Notes: generated from the letters alone by a model not told the origin. A stretch of 57,051 bases of DNA from Sphingomonadaceae bacterium (GCA_947476425.1 CANJQJ010000015.1:1-57051), one strand, 5' to 3'. Positions 8,394-21,547 are shown, numbered from the stretch's first letter. Numbers and translations: made by a program.

Positions 8394-9239
8394 TCATTTC
8401 CCCTGTCGGCGCGCCATGAAGGCAAGCCGTTCGAACAGCATCACATCCTGCTCGTTCTTGAGGAGCGCGCCGTGGAGCGGCGGGATCGCCTTGCGGACAT
8501 CCTTCGACTGGAGGACGTCGAGCGGCATGTCTTCGGAGAGCAGCAGCTTGAGCCAGTCGATCAGTTCGCTGGTCGAGGGCTTCTTCTTGAGGCCGGGGAC
8601 CTCCCGGACTTCGTAGAAAATGTCCAGTGCTCTGGAGACAAGGATCTTCTGGATTCCCGGAAAGTGAACGTCGACGATCGCCTTCATCGTCTCGCGATCG
8701 GGAAAGGCGATATAGTGGAAGAAGCAGCGGCGCAGGAAAGCGTCGGGCAGTTCCTTCTCATTGTTCGAGGTGATGATGACGATCGGGCGATCCTGCGCCG
8801 CGATGGTCTCGCCGGTCTCGTAAACGTGGAAGGCCATGCGATCGAGTTCCTGGAGGAGATCGTTCGGGAACTCGATATCGGCCTTGTCGATCTCGTCGAT
8901 CAGAAGGACCGGGAGCTGGGGGCTGGTAAATGCCTCCCAAAGCTTGCCCTTGCGGATATAGTTGGAGATGTCGTGGACGCGCTCGTCGCCAAGCTGGCCG
9001 TCGCGCAGGCGGGCCACCGCATCATATTCGTAGAGGCCCTGATGCGCCTTGGTGGTCGACTTGATGTGCCACTCGATCAGCGGCGCATTCATCACCTTGG
9101 CGATTTCCTGCGCAAGGATGGTCTTGCCCGTGCCGGGCTCGCCCTTGATGAGCAGCGGGCGGCGCAGCTTTACCGCTGCGTTGACCGCGACCTTGAGGTC
9201 GTCGGTCGCGACATAGTCGTTGGTTCCTTCGAAACGCAC
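8394..9239 (-). CDS. MoxR-type AAA+ ATPase
   Basis: AAA+ chaperone-like ATPase of 281 residues. Walker A GEPGTGKT is at residues 33-40, Walker B LLIDEIDKAD near 112, sensor 1 IITSNNEKELPDAFLRRC near 155. It resembles the CoxD/MoxR branch that usually works with a VWA-domain partner on metallo-enzyme maturation, but no VWA (CoxE-like) gene is adjacent on this side. Substrate is unknown. Confidence 0.92.
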   Translation of the reverse strand: MRFEGTNDYVATDDLKVAVNAAVKLRRPLLIKGEPGTGKTILAQEIAKVMNAPLIEWHIKSTTKAHQGLYEYDAVARLRDGQLGDERVHDISNYIRKGKLWEAFTSPQLPVLLIDEIDKADIEFPNDLLQELDRMAFHVYETGETIAAQDRPIVIITSNNEKELPDAFLRRCFFHYIAFPDRETMKAIVDVHFPGIQKILVSRALDIFYEVREVPGLKKKPSTSELIDWLKLLLSEDMPLDVLQSKDVRKAIPPLHGALLKNEQDVMLFERLAFMARRQGK

Positions 9240-9328
9240 GCTAACTGGTCCTTTCCGCGCCCGGTGAACGAATGCGAATAGGATCGCGGGCGGATCAGGG
9301 CAAGCGCAGTGCTACGATTTTCGAACGC

Positions 9329-10003
9329 TCAGACGTTCTCGCGGCGGGCAATGGCGCGCGCCTCCAGCAGATCCCAGAGGCCTCGATGCTGGACGAGGAT
9401 CTGTTGGGCGCCGAACGAGATGGCGCGTTCGACACCAACGCTGGTCGCCGCAGCGGCTGCGGCATCGAGTGTTTCCGAAATCGTGGGGACAAGAAGCGTG
9501 GGAGGCTCGATACCGAAACGATGCGCCGCTGCATTGATCGGGACTCGCAATGCTCGCCAATCCAGCACCATCGCGAGCGCGGCGCCAAGTGCGCAGCCGT
9601 TGCGATCGGATCGAGCGAGCATTTCGATGGCGTGGCGTTGCCCGAGCGTCGCAGTCTCGCTCTCGGCCTGGCCCGGCGTGCTTGGGATTGGGCCAGCGGC
9701 AACCACGACTCGGGTCAGATAAGCGCGCTCGCGCGCAAAGCCATCCACCGCTGCGGCGATCCATTCAGCTATCTCGGGATGCATGTCGCGCTCGGCAACC
9801 AAATCGATCACGCCGGGATGACGTCCGTAGAGCACGCTGAGGTGGTGAACCGTGTCTGCAAGGCCGCGTGCTACTTCCGAACCGGTGCTGCTGCCATGCT
9901 CCATCACGAAGCGGTGGCGGGCGCTTCCGTCGGCAGTCATCAGCGCTGAAAGAAGGTCGGAAACCCTGTTTGCGCGCGTAGAACCGATTGCACCCGACGC
10001 CAT
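9329..10003 (-). CDS. hypothetical protein, about 224 residues
   Basis: Not recognised with certainty. ATG 10003 has GGGAGG six bases ahead and is preferred over the upstream ATG 10054. The protein is mostly helical and Ala-rich, with HRFVMEHGSSTGSEVARGLA near the N-terminus and a long middle segment (PEIAEWIAAAVDGFARERAY), suggesting a soluble all-alpha fold; no signal peptide or membrane span. Codon usage fits the neighbours. It sits between the MoxR gene and the rpoD terminator, probably as a single-gene unit. Confidence 0.75.
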   Translation of the reverse strand: MASGAIGSTRANRVSDLLSALMTADGSARHRFVMEHGSSTGSEVARGLADTVHHLSVLYGRHPGVIDLVAERDMHPEIAEWIAAAVDGFARERAYLTRVVVAAGPIPSTPGQAESETATLGQRHAIEMLARSDRNGCALGAALAMVLDWRALRVPINAAAHRFGIEPPTLLVPTISETLDAAAAAATSVGVERAISFGAQQILVQHRGLWDLLEARAIARRENV

Positions 10004-10207
10004 GTTGCCTCCCGACCCAAAAAACGAACCATTCGATACAAAGGTCCATCGCACGCATAACTATATCAAACCGCGTAAAATCTCGGTTTACAGCGCGTTA
10101 GGGATGTAGTGACGTGGGTTAAGGCGAACGTAGTGAAGATGTGCCGCTCTGATACAGATTGGTTAAAGCTGCGTTATTAGATTGCTGGATGTTATTCGGA
10201 ACCACAA

Positions 10208-10243
10208 CCCAAGCCATCCCCGATCTTGCGGGGATTGCTTGGG
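10208..10243 (-). terminator. rpoD terminator hairpin
   Basis: Long imperfect stem (CCCAAGC.ATCCCCG pairing with CGGGGAT.GCTTGGG, loop ATCTTG) begins 16 bp beyond the rpoD stop. Its core, ATCCCCG-loop-CGGGGAT, resembles the REP-like palindromes elsewhere in the window. Confidence 0.6.
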
Positions 10244-10259
10244 AAGGGAGATGCCGACT

Positions 10260-12290
<2,031 letters not shown>

Positions 12291-12310
12291 CTACACACCC
12301 TGTATCAATT

Positions 12311-14173
12311 TCAGCCGAGGTCACTCTCGCCCCGAATCAACTCGATGAGCACGCGTTCCGCCTCATCCCGAGCTGCCCGAAGCCGTTCTTGTTCGGCCAA
12401 CGTGGCATCGTCGGTAACGATCTTCAGCTGTTCCGTCACCGCTGCCAGAGCCGCATCCAATTCCGGACGACTTGCCAGCGTTGCGATAACAGCTGCCAGA
12501 TCACGCCTAGCTCGCTCCGAGTCGGCATTGCTGCGCAAGAAAGAAAAGGCAAGTCCGTTCGTTCCGAGAATCGTCTCCATCACGGTCCCCAGACCCGCAT
12601 TGGCCAATATGGCCCTGAGCGAGTCGCATTCAAGATGCGGCTCGTCGAAAGCCGCCGAGATGAGCCGGGAACGCAGTCGATCAAGCTTCTGATCGCTGAT
12701 CGCCAACGCTCCGATCTCCTCCGCATGGTTTTGGATTATATCAGGATATCGAATCAAACCGGAGAGAATAGCGCGCGTCATCGCAAGATCGATTCCGCTG
12801 CCGCCGATAGCGCGGGCCTGCGAACTCGCCGGGAGGAGGGGGGGCGTCCATTTGCCCGGACGACCGGGTCGGCCGCGTTCAAATTTCTGCCGGCCAAAAT
12901 TTTGCTGGCGAGGTGGGGTTGAGAAGATCTCATCGAAGCGGCGTCGAAACTCCTGCCCGTATTGATCTCGAACGCTCGCATCGCCAATGGTCGCCACAAG
13001 CTCGCTCAGCCGCCGCCTGAGCCCGGCGCGCGCCTCAGGGGTATCAAGGGGGGCAGAAGCGATTTCATGCTTCCAGAGGCGCTCTACGAGCGGCTCAGGC
13101 GCTTCCAGCAGTCTATCCACCGCCGCCTTTCCACCGGCGCGAACCAGATCGTCCGGGTCCTGGCCCTGGGGCAGGGTAACGAATCGCAAGGTGCGGCCCG
13201 GCGCTATCATCGGCAACGCCCGATGCGCCGCGCGGATCGCGGCCTTCTGGCCGGCACCGTCGCCATCGAAGCAGAGAATCGGCAATTCCGCCATTCGCCA
13301 CATGCGTTCGAGCTGGCCTTCGGTAAGCGCCGTACCCAGCGGAGCGACGGATTCCTGGATGCCTGCACGATCGAGCGCGATCACATCCATATAACCTTCG
13401 ACGACGATGAGCCGGTTGGCCTTGCGCGCCGCCGGCGAAGCCCGGTCGATGTTGAAGAGCGTGCGGCCCTTGTCGAACAAGGGAGTGTCGGGCGAATTGA
13501 GATATTTGGGCTCGCCGTCTCCGAGGATTCTCCCTCCGAAGGCGATGACGCGGCTTCGCTGGTCGCGAATCGGAATCATCAGTCGACCGCGAAAGCGATC
13601 ATAAGGGTCCTTGCCCTCCACCGAGATCAGCATCCCGGCCTCGACAAGCAGGTCATTGCCGAACTGGCCGAGCGCTGCCTTGAGCTTGCCGCGTGAATCG
13701 GGGGCATAGCCGATGCCGAATGCGCGGCGCTGCGATTCGCTGATGCCTCGCTGGTCGAGATAGGCGCGTGCGGCCGCTCCCTCGATCCCAGCCAGCTGTT
13801 CTTCGAACCAGCGCGCTGCGGCGGCCATCGCTTCGATAAGGCCGAGGCTCTGCTCGGCCCTTTCCCGGGCGCGAGGGTCGGCGGCGGGAACCTCCATGCT
13901 GGCAGTGGCGGCGAGTTCCTTGACGGCATCCATGAAGGCGAGCCCGCCCTGATCCGTCATCCAGCGAATCGCATCGCCGTGGGCGCCACAGCCGAAGCAG
14001 TGATAGAATCCCTTTTCGTCATTGACGTAGAAGCTGGGCGATTTCTCGTTGTGAAACGGGCAGCAGGCGCGGAACTCGCGGCCGGCCTTCTGCAGCTTCA
14101 CGGACTTGGCGATCAGGGTCGACAGCGTCGTTCGCGCGCGCAGTTCGTCGAGGAACTGGGGGGATAGACTCAC
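12311..14173 (-). CDS. dnaG: DNA primase
   Basis: Makes RNA primers for replication. 620 residues: N-terminal CHC2 zinc finger (CCPFHNEKSPSF then YHCFGCGAHGDAI), RNA-polymerase core from about residue 110, TOPRIM with VVEGYMDVIAL and DGDGAGQKAA, and a helicase-interacting C-terminal region. ATG 14173 gives MSLSPQFLDELRART, the family start. Upstream of rpoD, likely co-transcribed. Confidence 0.98.
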   Translation of the reverse strand: MSLSPQFLDELRARTTLSTLIAKSVKLQKAGREFRACCPFHNEKSPSFYVNDEKGFYHCFGCGAHGDAIRWMTDQGGLAFMDAVKELAATASMEVPAADPRARERAEQSLGLIEAMAAAARWFEEQLAGIEGAAARAYLDQRGISESQRRAFGIGYAPDSRGKLKAALGQFGNDLLVEAGMLISVEGKDPYDRFRGRLMIPIRDQRSRVIAFGGRILGDGEPKYLNSPDTPLFDKGRTLFNIDRASPAARKANRLIVVEGYMDVIALDRAGIQESVAPLGTALTEGQLERMWRMAELPILCFDGDGAGQKAAIRAAHRALPMIAPGRTLRFVTLPQGQDPDDLVRAGGKAAVDRLLEAPEPLVERLWKHEIASAPLDTPEARAGLRRRLSELVATIGDASVRDQYGQEFRRRFDEIFSTPPRQQNFGRQKFERGRPGRPGKWTPPLLPASSQARAIGGSGIDLAMTRAILSGLIRYPDIIQNHAEEIGALAISDQKLDRLRSRLISAAFDEPHLECDSLRAILANAGLGTVMETILGTNGLAFSFLRSNADSERARRDLAAVIATLASRPELDAALAAVTEQLKIVTDDATLAEQERLRAARDEAERVLIELIRGESDLG

Positions 14174-14263
14174 CCGCGTCCCCCGCTCTTCATACTCGAA
14201 ACTTCACGGATCATCCGACATCCCTCAGCTTCGAGACGGCTGGACGCCCGTCCATGCTTCCAT

Positions 14264-14719
14264 TCACCCCGCCAGTGCGGCCTTCACCCAGCCACTCGCC
14301 TTTGCCATGTCCAGCGCGCTTGCGTGACGCTCCTTCAGCGTAGCCATCACGCGGCCCATGTCCTTCACTGAGCTTGCGCCGAGCTCTGTCACAATTCCGG
14401 CAATCACGGCTTTCGCTTCGCCCTCGTCCATCTGCGCAGGCAGGAAGCGTTCGATCACGGCAATCTCGACCTTCTCCGCCTCGGCCAGTTCCGGACGCCC
14501 GCCCTTGTCGAACATCTCGATCGATTCGCGGCGCTGCTTGATCATCTTCTGCATCACCTCGGTGACGAGCGCGTCGTCCTCGGGCTGCTGGCTGGCCGTG
14601 CGCAGTTCGATATCGCGATTCTTGATCGCCGACTGGATCAGGCGGATCGCGTTGGTAGTGGCGCTTTCGCGCGCTTTCATGGCAACGATAAGCGCCGCCT
14701 TGATGTCGTCTCTAATCAT
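14264..14719 (-). CDS. GatB/YqeY domain-containing protein
   Basis: 151-residue YqeY-family protein related to the tRNA-binding tail of the GatB amidotransferase subunit (AIKNRDIELRTA, MIKQRRESIEMFDKGGR, AEIAVIERFLP-like). ATG 14719 (MIRDDIKAAL) is the usual family start and has GTGAGA upstream; ATG 14734 is five codons longer. It lies upstream of dnaG on the same strand, as in many Proteobacteria, and is divergent from carA. The cellular role is not established. Confidence 0.9.
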   Translation of the reverse strand: MIRDDIKAALIVAMKARESATTNAIRLIQSAIKNRDIELRTASQQPEDDALVTEVMQKMIKQRRESIEMFDKGGRPELAEAEKVEIAVIERFLPAQMDEGEAKAVIAGIVTELGASSVKDMGRVMATLKERHASALDMAKASGWVKAALAG

Positions 14720-14782
14720 GGTTCTCACGGTCATAATGGCGGAAAGGACGGCCCATAGCGCGGCGATTGCGATTTTAATAGA

Positions 14783-14811
14783 TTGACGCTTCCCGGCCTG
14801 CTCCCTAACCG
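14783..14811 (+). promoter_or_regulatory. candidate sigma-70 promoter for carAB
   Basis: TTGACG (14783-14788), a 17-bp spacer, then TAACCG (14806-14811), ahead of carA at 14863. The -10 is weak. Confidence 0.35.
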
Positions 14812-14862
14812 GAGCCCTTGCAACATCGCTGACCCGAATCTCGTCTCAGGAGTGTCCTTTTC

Positions 14863-16029
14863 ATGGTCCACGCCAACCCTAGCCATGCGCCCGATGGAGC
14901 CACGGGCGTATTGGTCCTGGCGGACGGAAACGTGGTTTGGGGCAAGGGCTTCGGTGCCGAAGGCGAGGCCGTCGGCGAAGTCTGCTTCAATACCGCCATG
15001 ACCGGCTACCAGGAGGTGATGACCGATCCCAGCTATGCCGGGCAGATCATCAACTTCACGTTCCCGCACATCGGCAACGTCGGCACCAATCCGGAGGATA
15101 TCGAAGCGATCAATCCCCATGCGCTTGGTTGCATCGTACGCCAGGACGTGACGGATCCTTCGAATTTCCGTTCGACACAGCATTATGACCAGTGGCTCAA
15201 GGTCAATGGTCGCATCGGGCTGGCCGGCGTCGATACGCGCGCGCTGACCCGGTACATCCGTGAAAAGGGTGCGCCCAATGCGGTAATCGCTCACGATTCC
15301 ACGGGCAATTTCAACATTCCCGCATTGCTTGCCAAAGCACGGAATTGGCCGGGCCTTGAGGGCATGGATCTCGCCAAGGGTGTATCGGCGACGCAAAGCT
15401 ATGGCTGGGACGATGGCCTGTGGACGCTCGGCGATGGCTATGCCGTCCACAGCGCCAATCCGGATGGCCCGCGCGTCGTTGCGATGGATTTCGGGATCAA
15501 GCGCAACATCCTGCGCAACCTCGTCGCTGCTGGCGCTCAGGTGACGGTGGTCCCTGCCACTGCGACCTTCGAGGATATCATGGCGCATAGTCCTGAGGGC
15601 CTGTTTCTTTCCAACGGCCCTGGCGATCCGGCGGCGACGGGAGAATATGCCGTGCCAGTGATCCGCCAGTGGCTGGAGACCAGGAAGCCGCTATTCGGCA
15701 TCTGCCTTGGCCACCAGATGCTAGGCATCGCCGTAGGCGGGAAGACCGTCAAGATGCACCAGGGGCATCGCGGCGCGAACCACCCGGTCAAGCGGCTCGA
15801 TGACGGTCGTGTCGAGATCACCTCGATGAACCACGGCTTTGCGATCGACCTGACGACATTGCCCGACACTGTTCGCCAGACGCACGTTTCGCTGTTCGAT
15901 GGATCGAACTGCGGCATCGAGCTCGCCGACCAGCCCGCCTACTCGGTCCAATACCACCCCGAGGCCTCGCCCGGCCCGCAGGACAGCCATTATCTGTTCG
16001 AGCGGTTCGTGGGGATGATGAAAGCCTGA
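14863..16029 (+). CDS. carA: carbamoyl-phosphate synthase, small (glutaminase) subunit
   Basis: Releases ammonia from glutamine for carbamoyl phosphate, feeding arginine and pyrimidine synthesis. 388 residues: N-terminal CPSase_sm domain ([17 protein letters not shown]), then class I glutamine amidotransferase with the nucleophilic Cys in [11 protein letters not shown] (about residue 280) and the His/Glu pair in [16 protein letters not shown] lies a few bases ahead of ATG 14863. The stop is two bases before carB. Confidence 0.98.
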   Translation: MVHANPSHAPDGATGVLVLADGNVVWGKGFGAEGEAVGEVCFNTAMTGYQEVMTDPSYAGQIINFTFPHIGNVGTNPEDIEAINPHALGCIVRQDVTDPSNFRSTQHYDQWLKVNGRIGLAGVDTRALTRYIREKGAPNAVIAHDSTGNFNIPALLAKARNWPGLEGMDLAKGVSATQSYGWDDGLWTLGDGYAVHSANPDGPRVVAMDFGIKRNILRNLVAAGAQVTVVPATATFEDIMAHSPEGLFLSNGPGDPAATGEYAVPVIRQWLETRKPLFGICLGHQMLGIAVGGKTVKMHQGHRGANHPVKRLDDGRVEITSMNHGFAIDLTTLPDTVRQTHVSLFDGSNCGIELADQPAYSVQYHPEASPGPQDSHYLFERFVGMMKA

Positions 16030-16031
16030 TC

Positions 16032-19000
16032 ATGCCAAAAAGAACTGATATTTCGTCGATCCTCATCATCGGCGCGGGTCCTATCGTTATCGGCCAGGCT
16101 TGCGAGTTCGACTATTCGGGAACGCAGGCTTGCAAGGCGCTGCGCGAGGAGGGTTACCGGATCATCCTGGTCAACTCGAACCCGGCGACGATCATGACGG
16201 ATCCCGACATGGCCGACGCGACCTATATCGAGCCGATAACGCCCGAAATCGTCGCAAAGATCATCGCCAAGGAGCGCCCCGATGCGGTGCTGCCGACGAT
16301 GGGCGGGCAGACTGCGCTCAACACTGCTCTCGCTCTCGCGCAGGATGGCACGCTCGAAAAATATGGCTGCCAGCTGATCGGGGCCGATGCGGAAGCGATC
16401 GACAAGGCGGAGGATCGCCTCAAGTTTCGCGACGCAATGTCCAAGATTGGCCTCGAAAGCGCTCGCTCGGCGATCGCTCATTCGATCGACGAGGCGCTCG
16501 CCGCCCTCGAACACACCGGCCTGCCCGCGATCATCCGCCCGAGCTTTACAATGGGCGGCACCGGGGGCGGAGTTGCCTATAACAAGGAAGAATTCCTCCA
16601 CATCGTTTCGACCGGACTCGATGCCTCGCCGACCACCGAGGTGCTGATCGAGGAGTCGCTGCTCGGCTGGAAAGAATATGAGATGGAGGTCGTTCGGGAC
16701 AAGAACGACAATGCCATCATCATCTGCTCGATCGAGAATGTCGATCCGATGGGCATTCACACCGGCGATTCGATCACCGTAGCGCCCGCGCTGACGCTGA
16801 CGGACAAGGAATACCAGATCATGCGCAACGCGAGCATCGCATGCTTGCGTGAAATCGGCGTGGAAACGGGCGGTTCCAACGTTCAGTTCGCGGTCAATCC
16901 GAAGGATGGCCGGCTGATAGTGATCGAAATGAACCCTCGCGTGTCACGCTCCTCGGCGCTGGCATCGAAGGCGACGGGCTTCCCGATCGCCAAGGTCGCC
17001 GCCAAGCTCGCGGTCGGCTACACGCTCGACGAGATCGACAACGACATCACCGGTGCGACCCCGGCGTCGTTCGAGCCGACGATCGACTATGTCGTGACGA
17101 AGATCCCGCGTTTTGCATTCGAGAAGTTCAAGGGTGCTGAGCCAGTGCTCTCGACCGCAATGAAGTCGGTCGGCGAAGTCATGGCGATCGGCCGCAACAT
17201 CCACGAATCGATGCAGAAGGCGCTGCGCGGCCTGGAGACTGGGCTGGTCGGTTTCAATTTCATCGAAGAACTCCAGGGCGCATCGCGCGCAACGATCGAG
17301 GCTGCGCTCGCGCGGCCAACTCCAGATCGGCTGCTGGTAGCCTGCCAGGCGCTGCGGGAGGGCTTCACCGTCGATGAGATCAACCGCATTGCAAAGTTCG
17401 ATCCGTGGTTCCTCGAGCGGCTCGAGGAGATCGTCGAGGCGGAGAACGAGGTCTGCAAGAATGGCCTGCCCCAGAATGCCGTGGCGCTGCGTCGCCTGAA
17501 GGCGATGGGCTTTTCCGACAAGCGGCTTGCCTATCTTGCCCTGCAGTCGGCGAATCTGCCCGGAATGCGTCGCGCCCAGGCATTTGGCACTGGGCTGATC
17601 CACGATGCGATCTCGGCGATGACCGGCGGCGTTACCGAGAAGGAAGTGCGTGCCCTGCGTCATCGGCTCGGCGTGCGCCCCGTCTTCAAGCGGATCGATA
17701 CCTGCGCGGCGGAATTCGAAGCGAAGACGCCCTATATGTATTCTACCTACGAAGCGCCGGTGTTCGGCGCGCCCGAGTGCGAGAGCCAGCCGTCGGCAGC
17801 GCGCAAGATTGTCATCCTGGGTGGCGGACCGAACCGGATAGGGCAGGGGATTGAGTTCGATTATTGCTGTTGTCATGCGTGCTTCGCCCTCAGCGAAGCC
17901 GGCTACGAGACCATCATGATCAACTGCAACCCGGAAACCGTCTCGACCGATTACGACACGTCGGACCGCCTCTATTTCGAGCCGCTTACCGCCGAGGACG
18001 TCCTTGAAATCCTTCATGTCGAGATGTCGAACGGCACGCTCGAGGGTGTGATCGTCCAGTTCGGCGGTCAAACGCCGCTCAAGCTCGCGCAGGAACTGGC
18101 GGACGCCGGCATCCCCATCCTCGGAACCTCGCCCGATGCGATCGATCTCGCCGAGGATCGCGAGCGGTTCGCTGCCCTGATCGAGAAGCTCGGGCTTCGC
18201 CAGCCCCGCAACGGCATTGCGCGGAGTCGCGAAGAGGCGCTCGTGGTGGCAGAACGGGTCGGATATCCGGTGCTGATGCGCCCAAGCTATGTGCTTGGTG
18301 GTCGCGCGATGGAGATCGTAGAGAATCCGGAGCAGCTTGAAATCTACATTACGACCGCCGTGCAGGTGTCGGGTGATTCGCCGGTCCTGATCGACCAGTA
18401 TCTGCGCGATGCAGTCGAGATCGACGTGGATGCGATTGGTGACGGCACCGATGTCGTCGTCACGGGCATCATGCAGCACATCGAGGAGGCTGGCGTCCAT
18501 TCGGGTGACAGCGCCTGTTCGCTGCCGCCATATTCGCTCGACCAGGCTGTGATCGAGGAGATCGAGCGCCAGACCGACTCGCTTGCTCGTGCGCTCAGCG
18601 TCAAAGGCCTCATGAACGTCCAGTTCGCGGTCAAGGATGGCCTGGTCTACCTCATCGAAGTCAATCCGCGCGCCAGCCGCACTGTGCCATTCGTCGCCAA
18701 GGCGATCGGCCAGCCCATCGCCAAGATCGCCGCACGGGTGATGGCTGGCGAAAAGCTTGCCAATCTCCCGACGATCAATCGCCACATCAAACACATCGCG
18801 GTGAAGGAAGCAGTGTTCCCGTTCAATCGCTTCCCTGGTGTAGATCCAGTACTCTCGCCGGAAATGAAATCAACCGGCGAAGTCATGGGAATCGATGGGG
18901 ATTTTGCAACAGCTTTCCTGAAGGCGCAGATCGGTGCGGGCAACAAGCTCCCGCAATCCGGGACGCTGTTCGTTTCCGTGAAGGATAGCGACAAGCCGCA

Positions 19001-19367
19001 GATCGTTCCTGCTATCCAGACTCTCGCAGGTCTCGGCTTCAAGATCATCGCGACCGGTGGAACTGCCGATTATCTTGCAGCGCAGGGCATCGCGATCGAG
19101 AAGGTCAACAAGGTCCAGCAGGGCCGGCCGCATATTGTCGATCGGATCAAGGATGGCGGGGTCGATCTGATTTTCAACACCACCGAAGGCTGGCAATCGT
19201 TGCAGGATTCGGCGTCGATCCGCGGATCGGCGCTTGTCGGGCGCGTACCCTATTTCACCACGGCGTCCGCAAGCGTGGCTGCGGCGCAGGCGATTGAAGC
19301 TCTCGGGCAGCGGCCGCTTGAAGTGCGGGCGTTGCAGACCTATTATAATCTGCCTGCGCACGCCTGA
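16032..19367 (+). CDS. carB: carbamoyl-phosphate synthase, large subunit
   Basis: ATP-dependent synthetase of 1111 residues with two homologous ATP-grasp halves (first [12 protein letters not shown]; second beginning around residue 590 with [20 protein letters not shown]) and a C-terminal MGS-like allosteric domain ([20 protein letters not shown]). Only two bases separate it from carA, so translational coupling is likely. A 616-residue open frame runs on the opposite strand and is a codon-bias shadow. Confidence 0.98.
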   Translation: MPKRTDISSILIIGAGPIVIGQACEFDYSGTQACKALREEGYRIILVNSNPATIMTDPDMADATYIEPITPEIVAKIIAKERPDAVLPTMGGQTALNTALALAQDGTLEKYGCQLIGADAEAIDKAEDRLKFRDAMSKIGLESARSAIAHSIDEALAALEHTGLPAIIRPSFTMGGTGGGVAYNKEEFLHIVSTGLDASPTTEVLIEESLLGWKEYEMEVVRDKNDNAIIICSIENVDPMGIHTGDSITVAPALTLTDKEYQIMRNASIACLREIGVETGGSNVQFAVNPKDGRLIVIEMNPRVSRSSALASKATGFPIAKVAAKLAVGYTLDEIDNDITGATPASFEPTIDYVVTKIPRFAFEKFKGAEPVLSTAMKSVGEVMAIGRNIHESMQKALRGLETGLVGFNFIEELQGASRATIEAALARPTPDRLLVACQALREGFTVDEINRIAKFDPWFLERLEEIVEAENEVCKNGLPQNAVALRRLKAMGFSDKRLAYLALQSANLPGMRRAQAFGTGLIHDAISAMTGGVTEKEVRALRHRLGVRPVFKRIDTCAAEFEAKTPYMYSTYEAPVFGAPECESQPSAARKIVILGGGPNRIGQGIEFDYCCCHACFALSEAGYETIMINCNPETVSTDYDTSDRLYFEPLTAEDVLEILHVEMSNGTLEGVIVQFGGQTPLKLAQELADAGIPILGTSPDAIDLAEDRERFAALIEKLGLRQPRNGIARSREEALVVAERVGYPVLMRPSYVLGGRAMEIVENPEQLEIYITTAVQVSGDSPVLIDQYLRDAVEIDVDAIGDGTDVVVTGIMQHIEEAGVHSGDSACSLPPYSLDQAVIEEIERQTDSLARALSVKGLMNVQFAVKDGLVYLIEVNPRASRTVPFVAKAIGQPIAKIAARVMAGEKLANLPTINRHIKHIAVKEAVFPFNRFPGVDPVLSPEMKSTGEVMGIDGDFATAFLKAQIGAGNKLPQSGTLFVSVKDSDKPQIVPAIQTLAGLGFKIIATGGTADYLAAQGIAIEKVNKVQQGRPHIVDRIKDGGVDLIFNTTEGWQSLQDSASIRGSALVGRVPYFTTASASVAAAQAIEALGQRPLEVRALQTYYNLPAHA

Positions 19368-19444
19368 TCCCTTCCAGCCGGATAAGTGCGGGCGGTTTCT
19401 GAACGGAACCGCTTGGATAGAGTTTTTACGAAAGGCATTCTGAG

Positions 19445-19921
19445 ATGGCGACTGTCGAGAAGCTGCCCATGTTGGCGGTAGGCCAGCGGATGATCATTGA
19501 TCAGCTGGAGCAGCTCAAGGCCGAACGTCCGTTGGTGATCGACGCGATCGAGGAAGCCCGTGCGCACGGCGATCTCTCGGAAAATGCCGAATATCACGCG
19601 GCCAAGGAGCGGCAGGGCCAGATCGAGGCGATGATCTCCGATCTTGAGGACAAGCTCAGCCGCGCGATGGTCATCGATCCGACGACGTTGTCGGGCGACA
19701 AGGTCGTCTTCGGCGCGACCGTTCATTTGATCGATGAGGATGAAAAGCCAGTTGTCTATCAGATCGTCGGACAGACCGAGGCAGACGCCAAGTCGGGCCG
19801 TATTTCCTATAACTCACCGCTCGGGCGCGCACTCATCGGCCGCAAGGTCGATGATGAGGTGGAAGTGACGGTTCCGTCGGGCGATCGCTTCTACGTGGTC
19901 GCGAAGATCGAGTTTATCTGA
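19445..19921 (+). CDS. greA: transcription elongation factor GreA
   Basis: Rescues backtracked RNA polymerase by stimulating transcript cleavage. 158 residues: N-terminal coiled coil with the acidic tip ([20 protein letters not shown]) and a C-terminal FKBP-like domain ([20 protein letters not shown]). Downstream of carB, as in many Alphaproteobacteria. Confidence 0.97.
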   Translation: MATVEKLPMLAVGQRMIIDQLEQLKAERPLVIDAIEEARAHGDLSENAEYHAAKERQGQIEAMISDLEDKLSRAMVIDPTTLSGDKVVFGATVHLIDEDEKPVVYQIVGQTEADAKSGRISYNSPLGRALIGRKVDDEVEVTVPSGDRFYVVAKIEFI

Positions 19922-19935
19922 TCGAATCCCGTACG

Positions 19936-20568
19936 ATGCGCCTGCCGCAACCACGCGCGACCCTGTGGCTGCTAGGCATCACATCCGCAGCGTGGTTCGT
20001 TGCGGCATTTCTCGGTGTGTCGGATCAACTCGGTATCGCCGCCGGCTTCATTCCAGCCCGTTTGGAAGGAATGATCATTCCCGGCGCGGTGCCGCTCTGG
20101 CTGACTCCGTTGACCGCGACACTGCTTCATGCGGGGATCATCCATCTCGGCTTCAACATGCTGATGCTGGGCTATTGCGGCCGTTTCAGTGAATATGCGC
20201 TGGGATCACGGGGCCTGATCATACTCTACCTGATCGGCGCCTATGCTGCTGCATTCGCGCAATATCTTTCGGGACCTTTCAACCAGGTCCCGATGGTTGG
20301 CGCCAGCGGCGCGATTTCGGCGGTGGTGGGGGCGTACGCGCTCCTGTTCAGCCAGCGCAAGGGAAGGGCGGTGGGCCACCCGCTCGGCCATTGGCTGCAC
20401 GTCGCGCAGCTTGCCGCGGCGTGGATCTTCGTTCAGCTCCTCGTGGGGTTTGCGACAATCGGCAGCAACATGTCGATCGCGGTCGCCGCGCACATCGGCG
20501 GTTTTATCGCCGGGCTGTTGCTTGCCCGTCCCTTGCTGATGTGGCGGGAGCGAAGGCTGCTCGGTTAG
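19936..20568 (+). CDS. rhomboid family intramembrane serine protease
   Basis: Integral membrane protease of 210 residues with about six spans. The catalytic Ser is in GASGAISAVVG (near residue 124) and the His in AHIGGFIAG (near 185); HAGIIHLGFNMLML supplies the conserved HxxxN oxyanion segment. It starts 14 bp after greA, likely in the same operon. Its stop overlaps the convergent DUF4170 stop. Substrate unknown. Confidence 0.93.
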   Translation: MRLPQPRATLWLLGITSAAWFVAAFLGVSDQLGIAAGFIPARLEGMIIPGAVPLWLTPLTATLLHAGIIHLGFNMLMLGYCGRFSEYALGSRGLIILYLIGAYAAAFAQYLSGPFNQVPMVGASGAISAVVGAYALLFSQRKGRAVGHPLGHWLHVAQLAAAWIFVQLLVGFATIGSNMSIAVAAHIGGFIAGLLLARPLLMWRERRLLG

Positions 20569-20777
20569 AGCTCAGGCTCGAGCAAACGATGAAGATGGAC
20601 GACCACGAATTTCATCGCGGCATCGTCGACGGTTCGTTGAGCGGCGCCGCGCCAGGCATTTACCGCTGACGCATGATCTTCGTAGAATCCGACGACTTCG
20701 ATCTTCTCGAGATCCTGAAACTCGAGCCCGCGCGGATCCTTGACTCGACCGCCGAATACCAGGTGAATCTTGCTCAT
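20565..20777 (-). CDS. DUF4170 family protein
   Basis: 70-residue protein beginning MSKIHLVFGGRVKDPRGLEF, with VGFYEDHASAVNAWRGAAQR in the middle, matching the small alphaproteobacterial DUF4170 family of unknown function. ATG 20777 has CAGGGGCAG ahead; an in-frame upstream start at 20804 is not needed. The 3' end overlaps the rhomboid stop by four bases, tail to tail. Confidence 0.85.
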   Translation of the reverse strand: MSKIHLVFGGRVKDPRGLEFQDLEKIEVVGFYEDHASAVNAWRGAAQRTVDDAAMKFVVVHLHRLLEPEL

Positions 20778-20947
20778 ATGGTTCTGCCCCTGAATTGATA
20801 CCATTCCGGCGGCCCACTAGCCGTGAACCGGGACCTTTCCGCATCTCTCCGCTGATTGCTTCGGCTTTTTGCTTTTCCAGGCGGAAAGAAGCGCCATGCA
20901 TCAGTTAGCGCATCTTTCCTAACCATACATTAGTCGCAGGCCTAGCT

Positions 20948-21547
20948 TTAGCCGCGCGATTTCATCATCTTTATAAGCGCATCGAAACCCTTGCGCTGGA
21001 TAATCGAATCGAAGTCGGCGGTTTGAGAGATAGCGAGGTTGACGCCGGCTACCTTGAGATTGGTGACCTTGTATCCGCCGCCCTCTTTCTGGACGCTCCA
21101 TACGGTGGTGATCGGGGCGACGCCCGGCCTTGTCACCTGGCTTACGACATCGACGCCGGTTGCTGATGGGATGGTGCGGATCACCTTGAGATCGGCATGC
21201 GCATATTCGAAAAGCCGGTCGGCATAGGTTCCCACGATGAAATCCGGGAAGGCAGCTTTGTAGGCCGCACGTTGTTCCGCGGTAATCGTCGGGGCCCAGC
21301 GGCGGATGAGGCGGTCGCCAATCGAATCGACTGCGAAATGCTGGGCAAGCAAGGTGCGAAAGCGGGATCGCGCTCCGGCATGATCGCCAGTGCGGAGCGC
21401 TGCGAAGCCGTCCTCAGCGAGAGTGTTGATGAACTGGCCCGGATCCTGATTGTTGACGGCCGCAACCGCGGGGGCGTTTGCCATCGGAATGGCGAGCGGT
21501 GCGGAAAGGGCGGTGAACAGGAAGATTGCACGCAAGGGGAACTTCAT
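20948..21547 (-). CDS. MlaC/Ttg2D-family phospholipid-binding periplasmic protein
   Basis: 199 residues with an N-terminal signal peptide (MKFPLRAIFLFTALSAPLAI) cleaved near ANA/AVA. The mature part has the MlaC-like pattern GDHAGARSRFRTLLAQHF, WAPTITAEQRAAYKAAFPDF and GGGYKVTNLKVAGVNL. Family members shuttle phospholipids, or hopanoids in the HpnM branch, across the periplasm. No MlaA/B/D/E/F gene is adjacent, so which transport system it serves is open. Confidence 0.88.
   Translation of the reverse strand: MKFPLRAIFLFTALSAPLAIPMANAPAVAAVNNQDPGQFINTLAEDGFAALRTGDHAGARSRFRTLLAQHFAVDSIGDRLIRRWAPTITAEQRAAYKAAFPDFIVGTYADRLFEYAHADLKVIRTIPSATGVDVVSQVTRPGVAPITTVWSVQKEGGGYKVTNLKVAGVNLAISQTADFDSIIQRKGFDALIKMMKSRG

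Noticed and set aside
16944-18794. 616-codon minus-strand frame inside carB
   Set aside because: Antisense to a highly conserved enzyme; composition is typical of a reverse-frame shadow.
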